A stretch of 50,522 nucleotides of DNA. Source: Fragilariopsis cylindrus CCMP1102 (taxonomy: Eukaryota; Bacillariophyta; Bacillariophyceae; Bacillariales; Bacillariaceae). The translations under genes and the position numbers were made by a program. The stretch is from contig FMBT01000563.1 of the NCBI GenBank assembly GCA_900095095.1, positions 1-50,522 on the forward strand, read 5' to 3'. Shown piece after piece: positions 12,042-22,656 of this stretch (its first letter is position 1; every line of letters starts with the position of its first letter). The notes beneath the pieces were generated by a model. The model did no database searches and was not told the origin of the DNA. It saw only the letters and a list, made by a program, of their open reading frames with translations.

Positions 12042-12750
12042 TTAAACACCCACCGATTGTAGATAATCTTTGTATTGTTGTACGGCAGTTTTCAAATTGA
12101 TAAATTTTTGATGGACGTCCATTAGTAATAGTTGTCGTTGCTGTACGTCCGCTAACAATGCTGGATTTTTGGATGGTTCGGTGGCAGCCGTTTCTAAGGC
12201 CATGGCAGTTTGTCGCAGTTGTCCACACATGAGATTCGAGGCCGCACCCTTAATGACATGTGCAGCACGACAAATTTGAATAAATGGATTCCCATCATTC
12301 GGGTTCTATATTTATATTTGAATTTATTTTAATTTTGATTTTATTATTATAAATTTAGAAAGGAGTGAACGGAATGGGAAACAAAAAAAAGGAGAGAAAT
12401 AAACAAGATTGAGACGATTGAGTGTTCTGGACGACAATAGGAATGCTAAAGGAATGAAGCGTATGAAATAGAAAGTAGTGCCATCATCGTACTACTACTC
12501 GCACTTGTATGTCGATTTGCATTTGCATTTGCACTTGCATTTGAATTGAATTTATTATTATTTTAAATATACAACAACAATAATAACAGTAGGACTAATA
12601 ATATGACGTACGTACCTGTATGATTATTTCCATTTGACTCATTTGAGTATCAGTTTCCGTACGGAGATCACCTAAAAGTTCTCTTAAGAATTCTTCATCA
12701 TCACCACATTGTTGCATTGCCTCGTCCCAATCAATTACTAGAGTTGCCAT
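12042..12750 (-). CDS. Histidine-containing phosphotransfer (HPt) protein, two exons
   Basis: Exon 1 is 12750-12616 (45 codons, ATG start) and exon 2 is 12305-12042. The 310-nt intron has donor GTACGT at 12615 and acceptor AG at 12307-12306. The joined protein is 132 residues. It contains RAAHVIKGAASNLMCGQL, the HPt phosphoacceptor motif (H-x-x-K-G-x-x), with the phosphorylated histidine at about residue 61, inside an all-helical sequence of normal HPt length. HPt proteins relay phosphate from hybrid histidine kinases to response regulators. No kinase or regulator lies in the window. Neither exon alone would be recognised; the motif and frame only appear after splicing. Confidence 0.85.
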
Positions 12751-13937
12751 TCTTGTTCAATTTGTTTTGTTGTCGTTTTGTTGTTTTTCGTATTATATAA
12801 GAACGGTATTGAAAAAATGCTCTTTGTTCTAGTTCGTTCAAGAATATGAAGGAGGATTGTTTATTGTATATAATATATTGTGTTAGATTACTAGAAGTCT
12901 TGTCGATAATCTTATGATATCCCTGTTACGTGACTAAGTAGCTGATTTTAAATCATTTAAAAAAAAGTCGTGGTGGGGAACGGCGCTTCAACCGCGCAGA
13001 CACCCAGCTCTTACAGACACCGATGATACTAAGAGGACTCTCGGTCTTCGTATGTATTTAGTTTTAGGTTAAATATTAAAATTCATTCAATTAGTCCTAA
13101 AACAAAAGAAATAGCGAACCTGATAATACCTTCAACAACGTAGGGTCCTATATATCGGTATGTTGATGAATCTTCATTGTCATTGTTACAGTAATAATAC
13201 ATTCTACAGTACCCCAGCATTAGCAGCCAAGGGAGTATCAAGAAATGTGGCTCTTGGACATACACACACATACATTTAGTAGTTGGAATAGTAATAGATT
13301 GTAATATTAACAGAAGAAGATAGGGAACACTGTTGCATTGAATTGTTGTGTACAGCACATTCATTGACCCACTCCCCAATAGTGTCTTTTTTTCCCCTAA
13401 CCAAAAACTAGTCTACTAATAAGACAGGCTATGTGATAATTGTAGAATAAGGTATTTCAAAAAAAAAACCTCTTTTTTCTGTAGGCATAATTGTATGAAT
13501 ATTTGAAATAAATGACAACTTTGGGTGTATGTGTTGTGTTCAACGGACCGATACTTGCTGAATAGTCATGATTTTAATTTTTGTATGAACCCCAGAACCC
13601 CTTTTAATCACGTGTAGGGTCATGCAGGTGAGTTTTGTTGGCTATTTACTATGGCCTTTTTATTGACGCAACGGTCCAAATTTTGGCGTGCGCAAAAAAA
13701 AATAACAATGAATGCGTTGAAAGGCAGAATGAAATGTGAGCGAGTCACAAAAAGAGGCTAAAAACTAAAGCTTCGCCACTTTCTCTTCACAGGCAATTCA
13801 CTGTCACTTGTTACTGTCGTTATCATTGTTATCGTTATCATCATTGTCAAACATCTGCCCTCTACCACTTCCTCACCTACTAAATATCTGCCTCCTATTA
13901 CTATTGTTACTGTTGCTGGCTGTCCTTACTCACCAAG
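12751..13937. other. Gene-poor region between the HPt gene and the transposase-like gene
   Basis: Nothing recognisable is encoded. The left part is the HPt promoter. From about 13.4 kb the base composition begins to resemble the neighbouring transposase-like gene, so the left end of that element may lie here. I could not find terminal inverted repeats by eye. Confidence 0.3.
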
Positions 13938-15728
13938 ATGAGTATCCAAAGATGGGAAACCAGTTTAGAACTGAAGAAAAAGAAGTCGAACCTAAGTGAT
14001 GCTGATCGAGTAGTTCTGATCATTGATTGGATTGAAGAGTTGTCTGGCAAACAATGTTTCTACACACCAAACAGGGTAAAAAAATGTTCGTGTTTATCTT
14101 CTCTACAGGGAGATGGTGATGCAATGGATGCCGTTGCATCATATATATTATTCTGGTCCAAGATGGATCCTCTCCAACAAAAAATATTGTTGATAGAAAA
14201 GATTAAAGCTATTCATTTAGCGGAGCAACTATTAGGGAGACAAATTTTACATTCCCATACAGAAGGAACAAAGCCATTTCAGCTTCCATTCTTAGCAACA
14301 GAGAATGTAGAAACAAATTCGAAGTTGAGTTCCATTCTTATATGCAAGCATTCCTTGGCTGCTTTGCATTCGTATGGTGTATATGCGCTTGCTTCTCTTG
14401 AAAAAAATGCTAAGGAAAACACACTACCTATTCATGGCAATGCAGGGAAACTAAGCAGGCAATCACTTGATCACAGAGACAATGTTGTGCCATTACTGGA
14501 AGATTTTTTCCTTAATGATATTCTTCCTCTTGCAGGCCCACGTCCAACACGATGGACAAGAGATGCGGTAACAAAGACCACCGAAGTACGAGATAGTGAT
14601 GGAATTGAGGAGCTTGATCCTGGTTGGTCCAAGCGTCGATTGTATGGTAATTTTGCATGGAAGCAGGGGTGGAAGATATGTGCAACTTCAATAGGAAGTA
14701 CTGTAAAAGAAAGAAGAACTGATGCACATTGGTCTGCAACTGAAGAACCAAAAAAGGTATGTTGCCGGCAATCTTTCAACAATTACTGGAGCCGTAATCA
14801 CCCAAAATTAATTATTAGGAAGCCATCTAAAGATATATGCAGTGTATGTTACAAGTTCAGCCTTTTGTATAGAAGGAAAATTGATAGAAGATGCCGTCAA
14901 GCTGCTGATAATGATGACAATATTGATAGTGATGATGATGATGATGATGAGGACAACAGTGATGAAGAACTTGATGATGATGATCTTGAAGAAGCAATGG
15001 TTACAGTAGGAAGGCATATAGAAGAAGCAAGGTCGATGAGAGACCTTCTTGGTTCTTTACATGAGGAAGCTCAGAAGTGTACAGAAGATGGTGTTGACGA
15101 TGAAGAAATGTGCATTGTATTGATTATAGATTTTTGTCAAAATATGGAGATGCCTTCGTTTAATGGAACTCAACCAGGTGAAACATACTACTATTCACCT
15201 ATGACTGTACCGACACTTGGAATTGTTGATGGTAACACCAAAGATAACATACTTTATGCCTACATATACAGTGAAGCAGAAGGTAATAAAGGAGGAAATG
15301 TTGTTGCATCATTAATTATGAAGTATCTTTCTGATCGTGTTTTATTAGACGGAAAGAAAAGATGTAAGTTGACAATTGTCATGGATAATTGTCCAGGACA
15401 GAACAAGAACAACCATGTTGTACGATTAGCTCCTACTCTAAAAAAATCAGATTTATGTAGCCAATACATATGTGGTACAAGTATGTTGATGATGATAATA
15501 ATGGTGGTGCTCAAAAAGCCAGGAACAATACCAAATTACAATGACAAACTAATTATTCTATCACAACAGTTGAATTGTAATGGTGATGGATTTTTTTTTG
15601 GCATCAATGTCAGCTCCCATAGCAAACCACCATCATCTTCTGACCATTCATCATTGTTGTCACTAGAACTGATGGAATCTCAGGTCCAGAAAACTAAGGA
15701 AGTTGGGTCTATGTGCCAACCCACATGA
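13938..15728 (+). mobile_element. Truncated transposase-like gene (DNCPGQNKN family)
   Basis: The 596-codon frame starts at an ATG. It contains CSVCYKF (part of a zinc ribbon), an Asp-rich insert near residues 325-355, then VLIIDFCQNMEMPSFNGTQPG and further on LTIVMDNCPGQNKNNHV. The spacing of these two Asp-centred beta strands fits an RNase H-fold DDE transposase, and the DNCxGQNKN block is common in transposon-derived proteins of invertebrates and algae; from memory they resemble the DUF7869 type. After this block the sequence turns low-complexity and I do not find the usual third acidic region or an H/C-rich end. The copy is therefore probably frameshifted or truncated and inactive. No terminal repeats or target duplication were found. 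Confidence 0.6.
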
Positions 15729-16114
15729 AAATGGAAGCTAGGAAAATCAAACCAAATCAAATCTAACACAACATCATCATATTAAAGGTATAATCAATGG
15801 GGTTTGGATAGGAATACAATCAATTAATTGTACTTCTGATACACATTCCTGGTTTTTTCTTTACGTGTTCGTAAAGACTCCTTATTCATATTATTTCTGG
15901 AAATACTCTCAATTTTATCTCTATCTCTTTTCTTAGTCTAACTATTGTTTGTATTCAGTACAGTACAAAGTGCGCCTTGTTATAAGTATTATTTATTTAT
16001 TATTATGTTATATTACATTCTTCTTTTTGTTTGCTTTTAGAGAAAAAAAAATTGAAAAATGAGACTTTTACTAACGTTACAGTACTGTTATTATCCTGGA
16101 AAAAAAAATCCCTC
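15729..16114. other. Spacer after the transposase-like gene
   Basis: No gene is seen. GTACAGTAC lies at 15958-15966, and a palindromic ACAGTACTGT occurs near 16080. The right end is the 3' flank of the AMPK gamma gene. Confidence 0.35.
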
Positions 16115-17620
16115 TTAATCAATCATGAAATAGGCAACCAGATCTTTTGCTGACACTACCCCCACCAATCGTTCGGATTCATCTAGTACAAATAATCGAT
16201 TGAATCGCAATTGAGCGAAGTATTCAAAGATACTTTGTAACGTATGTGCAGTCGAACAGGAATGCATCGCATCGGGAGTAGTGACGTCCGTTCGTTGTTG
16301 TTCCAGTACATCATTCAATGTTAAATCTAAATTAGCCACGGCATCTTCGGCATCGGTGGCTCTTGTTAGGAATGTAATATCCGACCGTGAATAGACACCA
16401 ATTAATCGATCACTGGCCAGATCGACGACCGGGATAGCGGATAATTCATGTTCCTGCATTAGTTCTAAGGCACGTGCTAAACTTTCCTCGGGACCGACCT
16501 TAATTAATTTTTCATGATAGGTACCAATTTTTAACTCATAGATCGAATCATCAAATAATCGTCGTGTTTCACGAAAATGTGTTACTAAATGTTCTAAGAT
16601 ATTTGTGTAGGTGATACACGCTAGTACACGCATATCTTCTGGCATCACAATCGGTAAAAAATCCAACCGAGTATTCTTACAATGTTTCGCACTCCTGTCA
16701 CTTTTGGGACCGGTTATCATTGCCTTCCTCGATTCTTCTTCTTCTATATTATTACCGGCAGCATCCGCAGATGATGATGTGATTTGATCGTTGTTGTTGG
16801 TTTCATTGTTATTGTTATCACTGTTACTAATCTTGTTACTATTACTCGATGAATGCTGCAGTAACAATTTACAGGCTTGTTTCAAGCTAGTACTAGAATC
16901 AGCAGATGGGAAACCAAATGTTAAATGAACTTCTTTTGCGATCATCGGATCTGTAATCATATCCGCAATAGATCGAGTAGCGAGAGTAGAGACGTCGGCA
17001 TTTGTTCGTTTATAAATACGTAATATATCAATAAAATCGGTGACCTTTAACAATCCAACAAATTGACACTGTGTTGGATCCCATAATGGAGCGGCTTGCA
17101 TGTCTGTTGTTGAATAATAAATAACCAATAGTAATATTTGTTGTTGTTGTTGTTGTTGTTTTGTGTGTGGATGTTGGTGTTGTTTTGAATAAGTAGTTTT
17201 TTCATCGACGAGCATCAACAGACAGTAGAAACGACACAGTATACGTCAAAAAAGATTGACACACAAGCAAGACAGAGAAAAATCATGTAATGTGAGCAGA
17301 TTTTCCAGGGTACGCAACATACACAAACAAACAAACAAAAATAATAGTATTCAATATTAATACGTACCATGCTCGACTAATGCATAAAATGCTAATTGGA
17401 TGGGGATACGTGTATCAAACACCACCACTTTACCACTGGCTCTGATCACCGAAAAACAATTATGAGAATCTAAAAATGCACTAATGGCCTGCCGTCCCGC
17501 CTTCCGAACAATCTCTACCTCATTGACTAATTGTAAACTACTCCCTAATGGTAAATTATCCGCACCCACGGACGTTGATGTTGATCCGATTCCTACCGAC
17601 GCTTGTTGTTGGACATCCAT
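16115..17620 (-). CDS. AMP-activated protein kinase gamma subunit (SNF4-like), four CBS motifs, two exons
   Basis: Exon 1 is 17620-17368 and exon 2 is 17103-16115. The 264-nt intron has donor GTACGT at 17367 and acceptor AG at 17105-17104, giving 413 residues. The first CBS motif spans the junction and reads LAFYALVEHDMQAAPLWD then FVGLLKVTDFIDIL, the classic gamma-subunit sequence. Further CBS motifs are seen at LDFLPIVMPEDMRVLACITYTNIL, SAIPVVDLASDRLIGVYSRSDI and RLFVLDESERLVGVVSAKDLV. The gamma subunit senses AMP/ATP for the energy-stress kinase complex. An Asn/Ser-rich insert of about 50 residues sits between CBS 1 and CBS 2; such inserts occur throughout this window and probably form a disordered loop. 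The alpha and beta subunits are not in the window. Confidence 0.93.
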
Positions 17621-18528
17621 TTTATTTTATATACAATTTATTTATTTATTTGTGATTGTTGATCTTGTTGATGATGTTGAAACAATGGTTAAAGTATCTC
17701 CCTAGGAAGTTCTTTTCGCGAATTGAGGCTGGTAAAAGGTTTTTTTTCTTATTATGTTTCGAAGGTTGTATTGTTGAGATTGAGGATGTTGACAAGTACT
17801 GTAGAGGATGTATCGAAAGTATGATGAGATGACTCCTCTTTTCGTTTTGGGTTTTTAACTCGCAGCTTACCCGTTCAAATCGCAAATGCAAGGGAAATAT
17901 TTTGTATATTATCGATAGGATAATAACAGATGCGGTTATATGAACGAGAGATCTAGATGTTGTTGTTGTGTTATATCTTAACTGTTGTTATGTTTTATAA
18001 ATTAAAAGTGTATTAACAACGATGACACTCACACGCGAATAGCGGTGTCAACAAAGCAAAAAATCACATAATACTCGTTTATTGCTGTCTTTTAAAGATA
18101 GTAGTACGCTACTAGTACTGTAGGCACAGCTGCTTACACTCGATACTCTGTTTATTGGCATGAGAAGTCGTACGTGTGTGTTCTGTTTAAAGCGCGCGTT
18201 CTCAGATCAACTAAGTACAGTACTATAGTTGATCTGAGAACGCGCGCTTTCAATCATGACGCGCATCTCTTTTTATATTGAATGAAATCGAAGAATGAAG
18301 GAATCGAATCAATCAATTATGATCCAGTCAAGTTGAAAAGCAGAGTGATGATCAATCGAATGTGGAATGCGGACAGAAAGATTCTTAAAAGATCTGTTTG
18401 AAAATGATTGAAGTCAAAGAAAAACATTGAAGACAATCGACATCTATTTAAAAAAACATTGAAGACATCGACATCTAAGTACTAACTGCCGTATTCAAAT
18501 AATTACTTAGTATGTTTTGTTGTTGCTG
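17621..18528. promoter_or_regulatory. Divergent promoter region between the AMPK gamma and esterase genes
   Basis: About 0.9 kb separates two genes transcribed away from each other. It contains TACTGTA-type motifs near 17794 and 18112, and a perfect 25-bp-arm inverted repeat at 18189-18250 whose spacer holds GTACAGTAC. No reading frame with recognisable content is present. Confidence 0.45.
18189..18250. repeat. Perfect inverted repeat with 25-bp arms and 12-nt spacer
   Basis: The arm at 18189-18213 begins AAAGCGCGCGTTCTCAG and is exactly complementary over 25 bases to 18226-18250. The 12-nt spacer contains GTACAGTAC (18215-18223). It could form a strong hairpin if transcribed, or be a small element or paired protein-binding site. 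Confidence 0.9.
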
Positions 18529-19913
18529 ATGTCGTACCTACCTCTCGAGAAAATCTGTGGGACTTCCACACGTTATATCCGCAGTAGTTTGAATGATGAT
18601 TGCGATCGAGACGACAATAATAATAAAGCGCAAGAAGAATGTAATCGAAAATACGAACTCTACATCCCAGAAATTCTTTGTGACGACAACAACAACGACA
18701 ACGACAACGACAACGTCAATACATCCTATTATGGATCACTACCACTAGTATTTGCCGTACATTGTTTGGGATGTCAAGCTGCTGCCATGGAAAATTTTGA
18801 AGACATTGCCAAGAAATATAATTTTATTTTAGTACGTCCCGAAGGTATTCAAAAGAGTTGGAATGCTAAGTATTGTTGTGGATATGCACTCAGATTGACG
18901 ATGTTGGATTCTTAACTCAAATTATAGAGGACTTGGAGGAATCCTTCAGCTTTATCAAGAAAACAATGACGTACGGTGTTGGTTGGTCGAACGGTGCATT
19001 TATGGTGACCTATGCCTCCCACTTATTTCGGGCAGTAGCACCAATCTCAGGATATATGTATGAATTCAATGATATTCTTGATGATGACGACGACTATGAT
19101 ATAGATTCGTCGTCACGTTCACGCCCCAAAGGACTCTTCCAGCACCATAGTTTAAATGACCGTATGGTGTCCTACAATGGTTGTTGTGACAAATCAAAAT
19201 GTTGTTGCGGAATATCATCATCGAGTAGTGGAAAAAATAATAATAACCAGCAGTGTACATCGGTCGACCAAGCTTTTGACTATTGGAATGAACGAAATAA
19301 ATGTTCGGGTGATGTCACGACGACGTACACTGACAAGGAAAGAGGCATTGAATGTCGTGCCGGTGTCGGATGTACAGCCAACACCACACTGTGCGTCTAT
19401 GAACATTCGGGACATTTCAATTCTGGTTCCTTTTCCAGAAGTTTCCCGATGTTTCAAGAAGTGGGTGAATTCTTTGCACGTGATGCTTGTTCAATGAATC
19501 AAGGACAATGGGATACGATCCACACCCAATGCGATTGTGACGACAGTGGTGGTACGAATAATAATGCGCAGCAATCGCAGCAATCATCTCTTTCGTATTG
19601 CTCAGCGGTGACATCAACATCAACAGGAAACAACATAAATAGTCTGGACTCGTCGTTATTAGAATCATCTGCGATGAGTAGTAGTAGTACCAATAGGATG
19701 ATGCTTGGGACTACTGGAACTATAATTGTAACTGTGGTCACCATTACCTTTCTCTGTCGAAGATACTTGTTGACGAAAACAAAAATATGGACTTTTATTA
19801 ATGGCAATAATTCAAAGGAAAGTAGGAGAGGCGATTGGGAACGCGTGCCCTCGTCGGACGAAGAGGCAACCACCGAAATCGAACTACTTCAACGGCAGCA
19901 GAAAGTGTCTTAG
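18529..19913 (+). CDS. PHB-depolymerase/feruloyl-esterase-like alpha/beta hydrolase, membrane-anchored, one frame break
   Basis: The first frame runs from ATG 18529 to about 18890 and the second continues to 19913. The motifs follow the secreted esterase PHB-depolymerase (LpqC-like) family. They are FAVHCLGCQ, then VRPEGIQKSWNAKYCCG, then DDVGFLTQIIEDL, then the nucleophile elbow GWSNGAF with the catalytic Ser. LNDRMVSYNG supplies the likely Asp and SGHFNSG the likely His. A hydrophobic segment near the C-terminus (about nt 19710-19780) followed by Arg-rich sequence suggests a single membrane anchor. Near 18885-18895 the frame must slip by one base between the CCGYA and DDVGF blocks. An intron does not fit, since both flanks are conserved and adjacent. 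All three triad residues survive, so this may be a sequence error or a recent loss. No clear signal peptide is visible, so an upstream exon may be missing. Confidence 0.75.
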
Positions 19914-20035
19914 CTTGAAGGAAACACGTCATCATTGGACTAAGAGTAATAGTTATGATCGCTTTCGGATACAATATGTTTGTAATAGTGGAATGCTTTT
20001 ACTCGTATTGAAATCCACACAATAGTACATTTTTT

Positions 20036-20289
20036 TTCCAAACCATATTATGTTTTTTTTTTAGTGTAAATTGGCTTTACACCTACTTGTCTCTAGGTGA
20101 AGAAGAAGAATGTCATGTGTCATTTGATCAAGTACATCTTCCTTTCTTTTCTAAATTGAATGAATGGTCGTCGAATATAATGATCATGTGTCTAATACTA
20201 CTGTAGAGACTTACTTACTGCCATCTCTTCGTCCGCTTTCGTTCAAAACAAGGTGATATGCCAGAATAGAATAGAAACGATCCGTATAC
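20036..20289. repeat. Direct repeat copy A
   Basis: This segment begins near a T-run and AGTGTAAATTGGCTTTACAC, then TTGTCTCTAGGTGAAG, and ends in GAACGATCCGTAT-type sequence. It recurs as copies B (22129-22388) and C (22436-22562, partial) downstream of the BTB gene, in the same orientation. Copies differ by small indels and substitutions. Confidence 0.88.
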
Positions 20290-20294
20290 CGTTC

Positions 20295-20451
20295 ATTTAC
20301 CACCAGCAATGCATGCATGCAACCAATATATACATCGCACCAAACAACACATGAATCGAATCACATACACACACACACAACATTATACCTTTAGATCATT
20401 GTAGTAGAAGAAAACAAAGCTAAAAAATACCGTCACCTAAAACGAGAGTAC

Positions 20452-20499
<48 letters not shown>

Positions 20500-20637
20500 C
20501 GACAACAAACAATTCTACCCGTAGTAATAGACACAAATATTGTAGCAGAATATGACTTAAAAAAGAAATACTACGGTAGCAGACAACGAAATACTAATAG
20601 CTATTTTGAATAATTCATGATAGAGTGAATGCTACTA
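20295..20637. repeat. Inverted-repeat copy 2, partner at 6963-7290
   Basis: This is the reverse complement of the 6963-7290 segment, including the ATGCATGCATGC block, the CA microsatellite and the TTTTGAATAATTCATGATAGAG block. It lies directly upstream of the BTB gene and probably contains its promoter. Confidence 0.85.
20452..20496. repeat. CA dinucleotide microsatellite
   Basis: This is an uninterrupted CA run of roughly 45 nt. It is the counterpart of the shorter, interrupted GT tract at 7091-7121 in the inverted copy, so it expanded or contracted after the duplication. Confidence 0.9.
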
Positions 20638-20879
20638 CTTCAAACGTGGATATATTTGCTCATTTTTCAAACGTGGATCCAATTCAACTCATTTCACAGA
20701 ATCGAAGAATCAAATCAGATCACTTCTTCTTCCTCACATGTTTGATGTTTTTCCTTCATTTTTGTCGCATCGCTAAAAAAATGCATCGTACCAAAGTGAA
20801 TGAATCTTTTATGAACGATTTATTAGTATTACGTTTGCCACAAATATTTATTGTAATAACCCCCTTCTTGAATCAAATA

Positions 20880-22109
20880 ATGGATTACAGTATGTCGTCA
20901 TTAGCTTTGAACACCACCCCCACTCTGAAGTCGTATCCGCCGGATCTCGAAGTAATTGTCGGTGATGATGGTGATGGCGCCGAAAATGAAAGGAAATCAT
21001 TTATGTACCATGGAGCAATGTTAGCCAATGCAAGTGAATACATCGATACCATGTTATCATTGCCCATGAAGGAACAACAAACACGATCAATTTCATTTCC
21101 TGATATACAACCAGAGGAATGGTTAAAATGGACACAATACGTATTAGTACCAGCAGCAGCTTTCGAATTCAATTTATTCAATATTCATGATGTCGATAAT
21201 CAAAACGCGATTAATATTATACAATTTTACGACAAATACCAATTCCGTAGCGGTATCAATTTGATCGATTCTAAATTGTCCCAGAAAATGAATGAGCTTA
21301 CCTTTTGCTCTCTTGAACATTCGGCTTCTGATTACAGCGCTTATGAATTTGTAATTGAACTGATGTTGAGGATATGCAACGATGAAATTGACTTGCCATT
21401 ATCGAAAGGCCGAATCCCAGAATTTATCACATCTATTAATTATCTTGAATTTAAATCGCTATTGTTGGAACAATCAGAAGCCAACGTAAAGCTTATTTTG
21501 CCGTATTTATTCAAAATTAAGGACGACTATATACGAAGATCTGTCATATCGGGATTGGTGGATCTTGTAGAAGGCGTATCTATTCATGGTAGATCTTTGG
21601 AAGAAATGAAATTAATTTCTGAAGAGCATTTGTTTGTTTCTTCATTAAAAACAAAGGTCCATGATATTGGTCACAATGAGGATTTGTTGAGCTATTTTGA
21701 CTGTAATCCTGATAAAATTTGTGTGGATATGGGAGAGGGAAATGACAATGTGATTAATGGTGAATATACAGTACGACAGCGAAATAGTTGTATTAAACTA
21801 GGTGTAATGGATAAATGGTACGTGTTGTCACGGTATCAAGATAGTCGGGCATTTGTCATCCAATCAATGGATGGACAAGGTTCAACATGGACGATTTCTT
21901 CACATGATAGTATTGGTGACAGAACTGGTGGTTCACCTATTTGTCTATACAAGTGGCATAAAGGAGGAAATATAACTTCTCTTCTTCCTCCAAAGTATGG
22001 CTGGGAAGTTCCTGTTGTGAAAAGTGCGACTGAGAGCAGGTTTGATATAAACCTTAGTTCTGCTTTCTTCAACGCCAAGAATATTAGGATTACGTATTCA
22101 ATTAGATAA
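20880..22109 (+). CDS. BTB/POZ domain protein (diatom-type)
   Basis: The frame is open from 20625, but the first stretch has no domain content. I place the start at ATG 20880, just before SYPPDLEVIVGDDGD, giving 409 residues. Residues about 20-110 match a BTB domain: DLEVIVG, then SFMYHGAMLANASEYIDTML, then ISFPDIQPEEWLKW. Many diatom BTB proteins have exactly this layout. BTB domains dimerise and often act as Cullin-3 adaptors. The C-terminal 280 residues are unrecognised, with no MATH or Kelch motif. The gene sits between repeat copies A/IR-2 upstream and B/C downstream, suggesting it moved or duplicated as a unit. Confidence 0.75.
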   Translation: MDYSMSSLALNTTPTLKSYPPDLEVIVGDDGDGAENERKSFMYHGAMLANASEYIDTMLSLPMKEQQTRSISFPDIQPEEWLKWTQYVLVPAAAFEFNLFNIHDVDNQNAINIIQFYDKYQFRSGINLIDSKLSQKMNELTFCSLEHSASDYSAYEFVIELMLRICNDEIDLPLSKGRIPEFITSINYLEFKSLLLEQSEANVKLILPYLFKIKDDYIRRSVISGLVDLVEGVSIHGRSLEEMKLISEEHLFVSSLKTKVHDIGHNEDLLSYFDCNPDKICVDMGEGNDNVINGEYTVRQRNSCIKLGVMDKWYVLSRYQDSRAFVIQSMDGQGSTWTISSHDSIGDRTGGSPICLYKWHKGGNITSLLPPKYGWEVPVVKSATESRFDINLSSAFFNAKNIRITYSIR

Positions 22110-22128
22110 CGGTATCACTTTACATTGT

Positions 22129-22388
22129 TCATTTTTTTAAGAAACCATACATGTTGTTTTTTAAAAAGTGTAAGCTGGCTTTACACTTGTCTCTAGGTGA
22201 AGGAATAATATCATGCGTCATCTGATCAAGAACATCTTCCTTTTTTTTTTAAATTGAATGGTCGTCGAATAATGATCATGTGACTAATACTACTGTAGAG
22301 ACTACTTACTTCCATCTCTTCGTCGGCTTTCGTTCAAAACAAGGTGATACTGTAGAACAAAATAGGAACGATCCGTATTATATGAATG
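22129..22388. repeat. Direct repeat copy B
   Basis: This is the second copy of the 20036-20289 unit, starting 20 bp after the BTB stop codon. It shares GGCTTTACAC, CTTGTCTCTAGGTGAAG and CGTTCAAAACAAGGTGATA, with small deletions relative to copy A. Confidence 0.88.
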
Positions 22389-22435
22389 AATCAAATCTAT
22401 TTGATCTTCTTTGATTTATTTCTCCGTTAGATCAG

Positions 22436-22562
22436 TTCGTGACTAAAACTACTGTAATGTAGAGACTTACTTCAATGTCTTCGTCCGCTTTCGTTCCAAA
22501 CAAGGTGATAGAATAGAACAGAATAGGGAACGATCCGTATTATAGGAATGAACCAAATCTAT
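22436..22562. repeat. Direct repeat copy C, partial
   Basis: This contains only the right half of the unit, from GTGACTAAAACTACTGTA through GGAACGATCCGTATTATA and AATGAA(T/C)CAAATCTATT, matching the end of copy B. It is followed by an ATGCATGCATGC run, like copy A. Confidence 0.85.
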
Positions 22563-22656
22563 TTTCTTATGCATGCATGCATGCATATCTATCCATCCAT
22601 CATTTAAAAATGTGTTGTATTTTTTCTTCTACTTATACTTATTTTTCTTCATTTTT

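Noticed and set aside
14088..14120. Possible 33-nt intron in the transposase-like gene
   Set aside because: It begins GTAAAA and ends CTACAG, but it is shorter than any other intron in the window and the frame is open through it.
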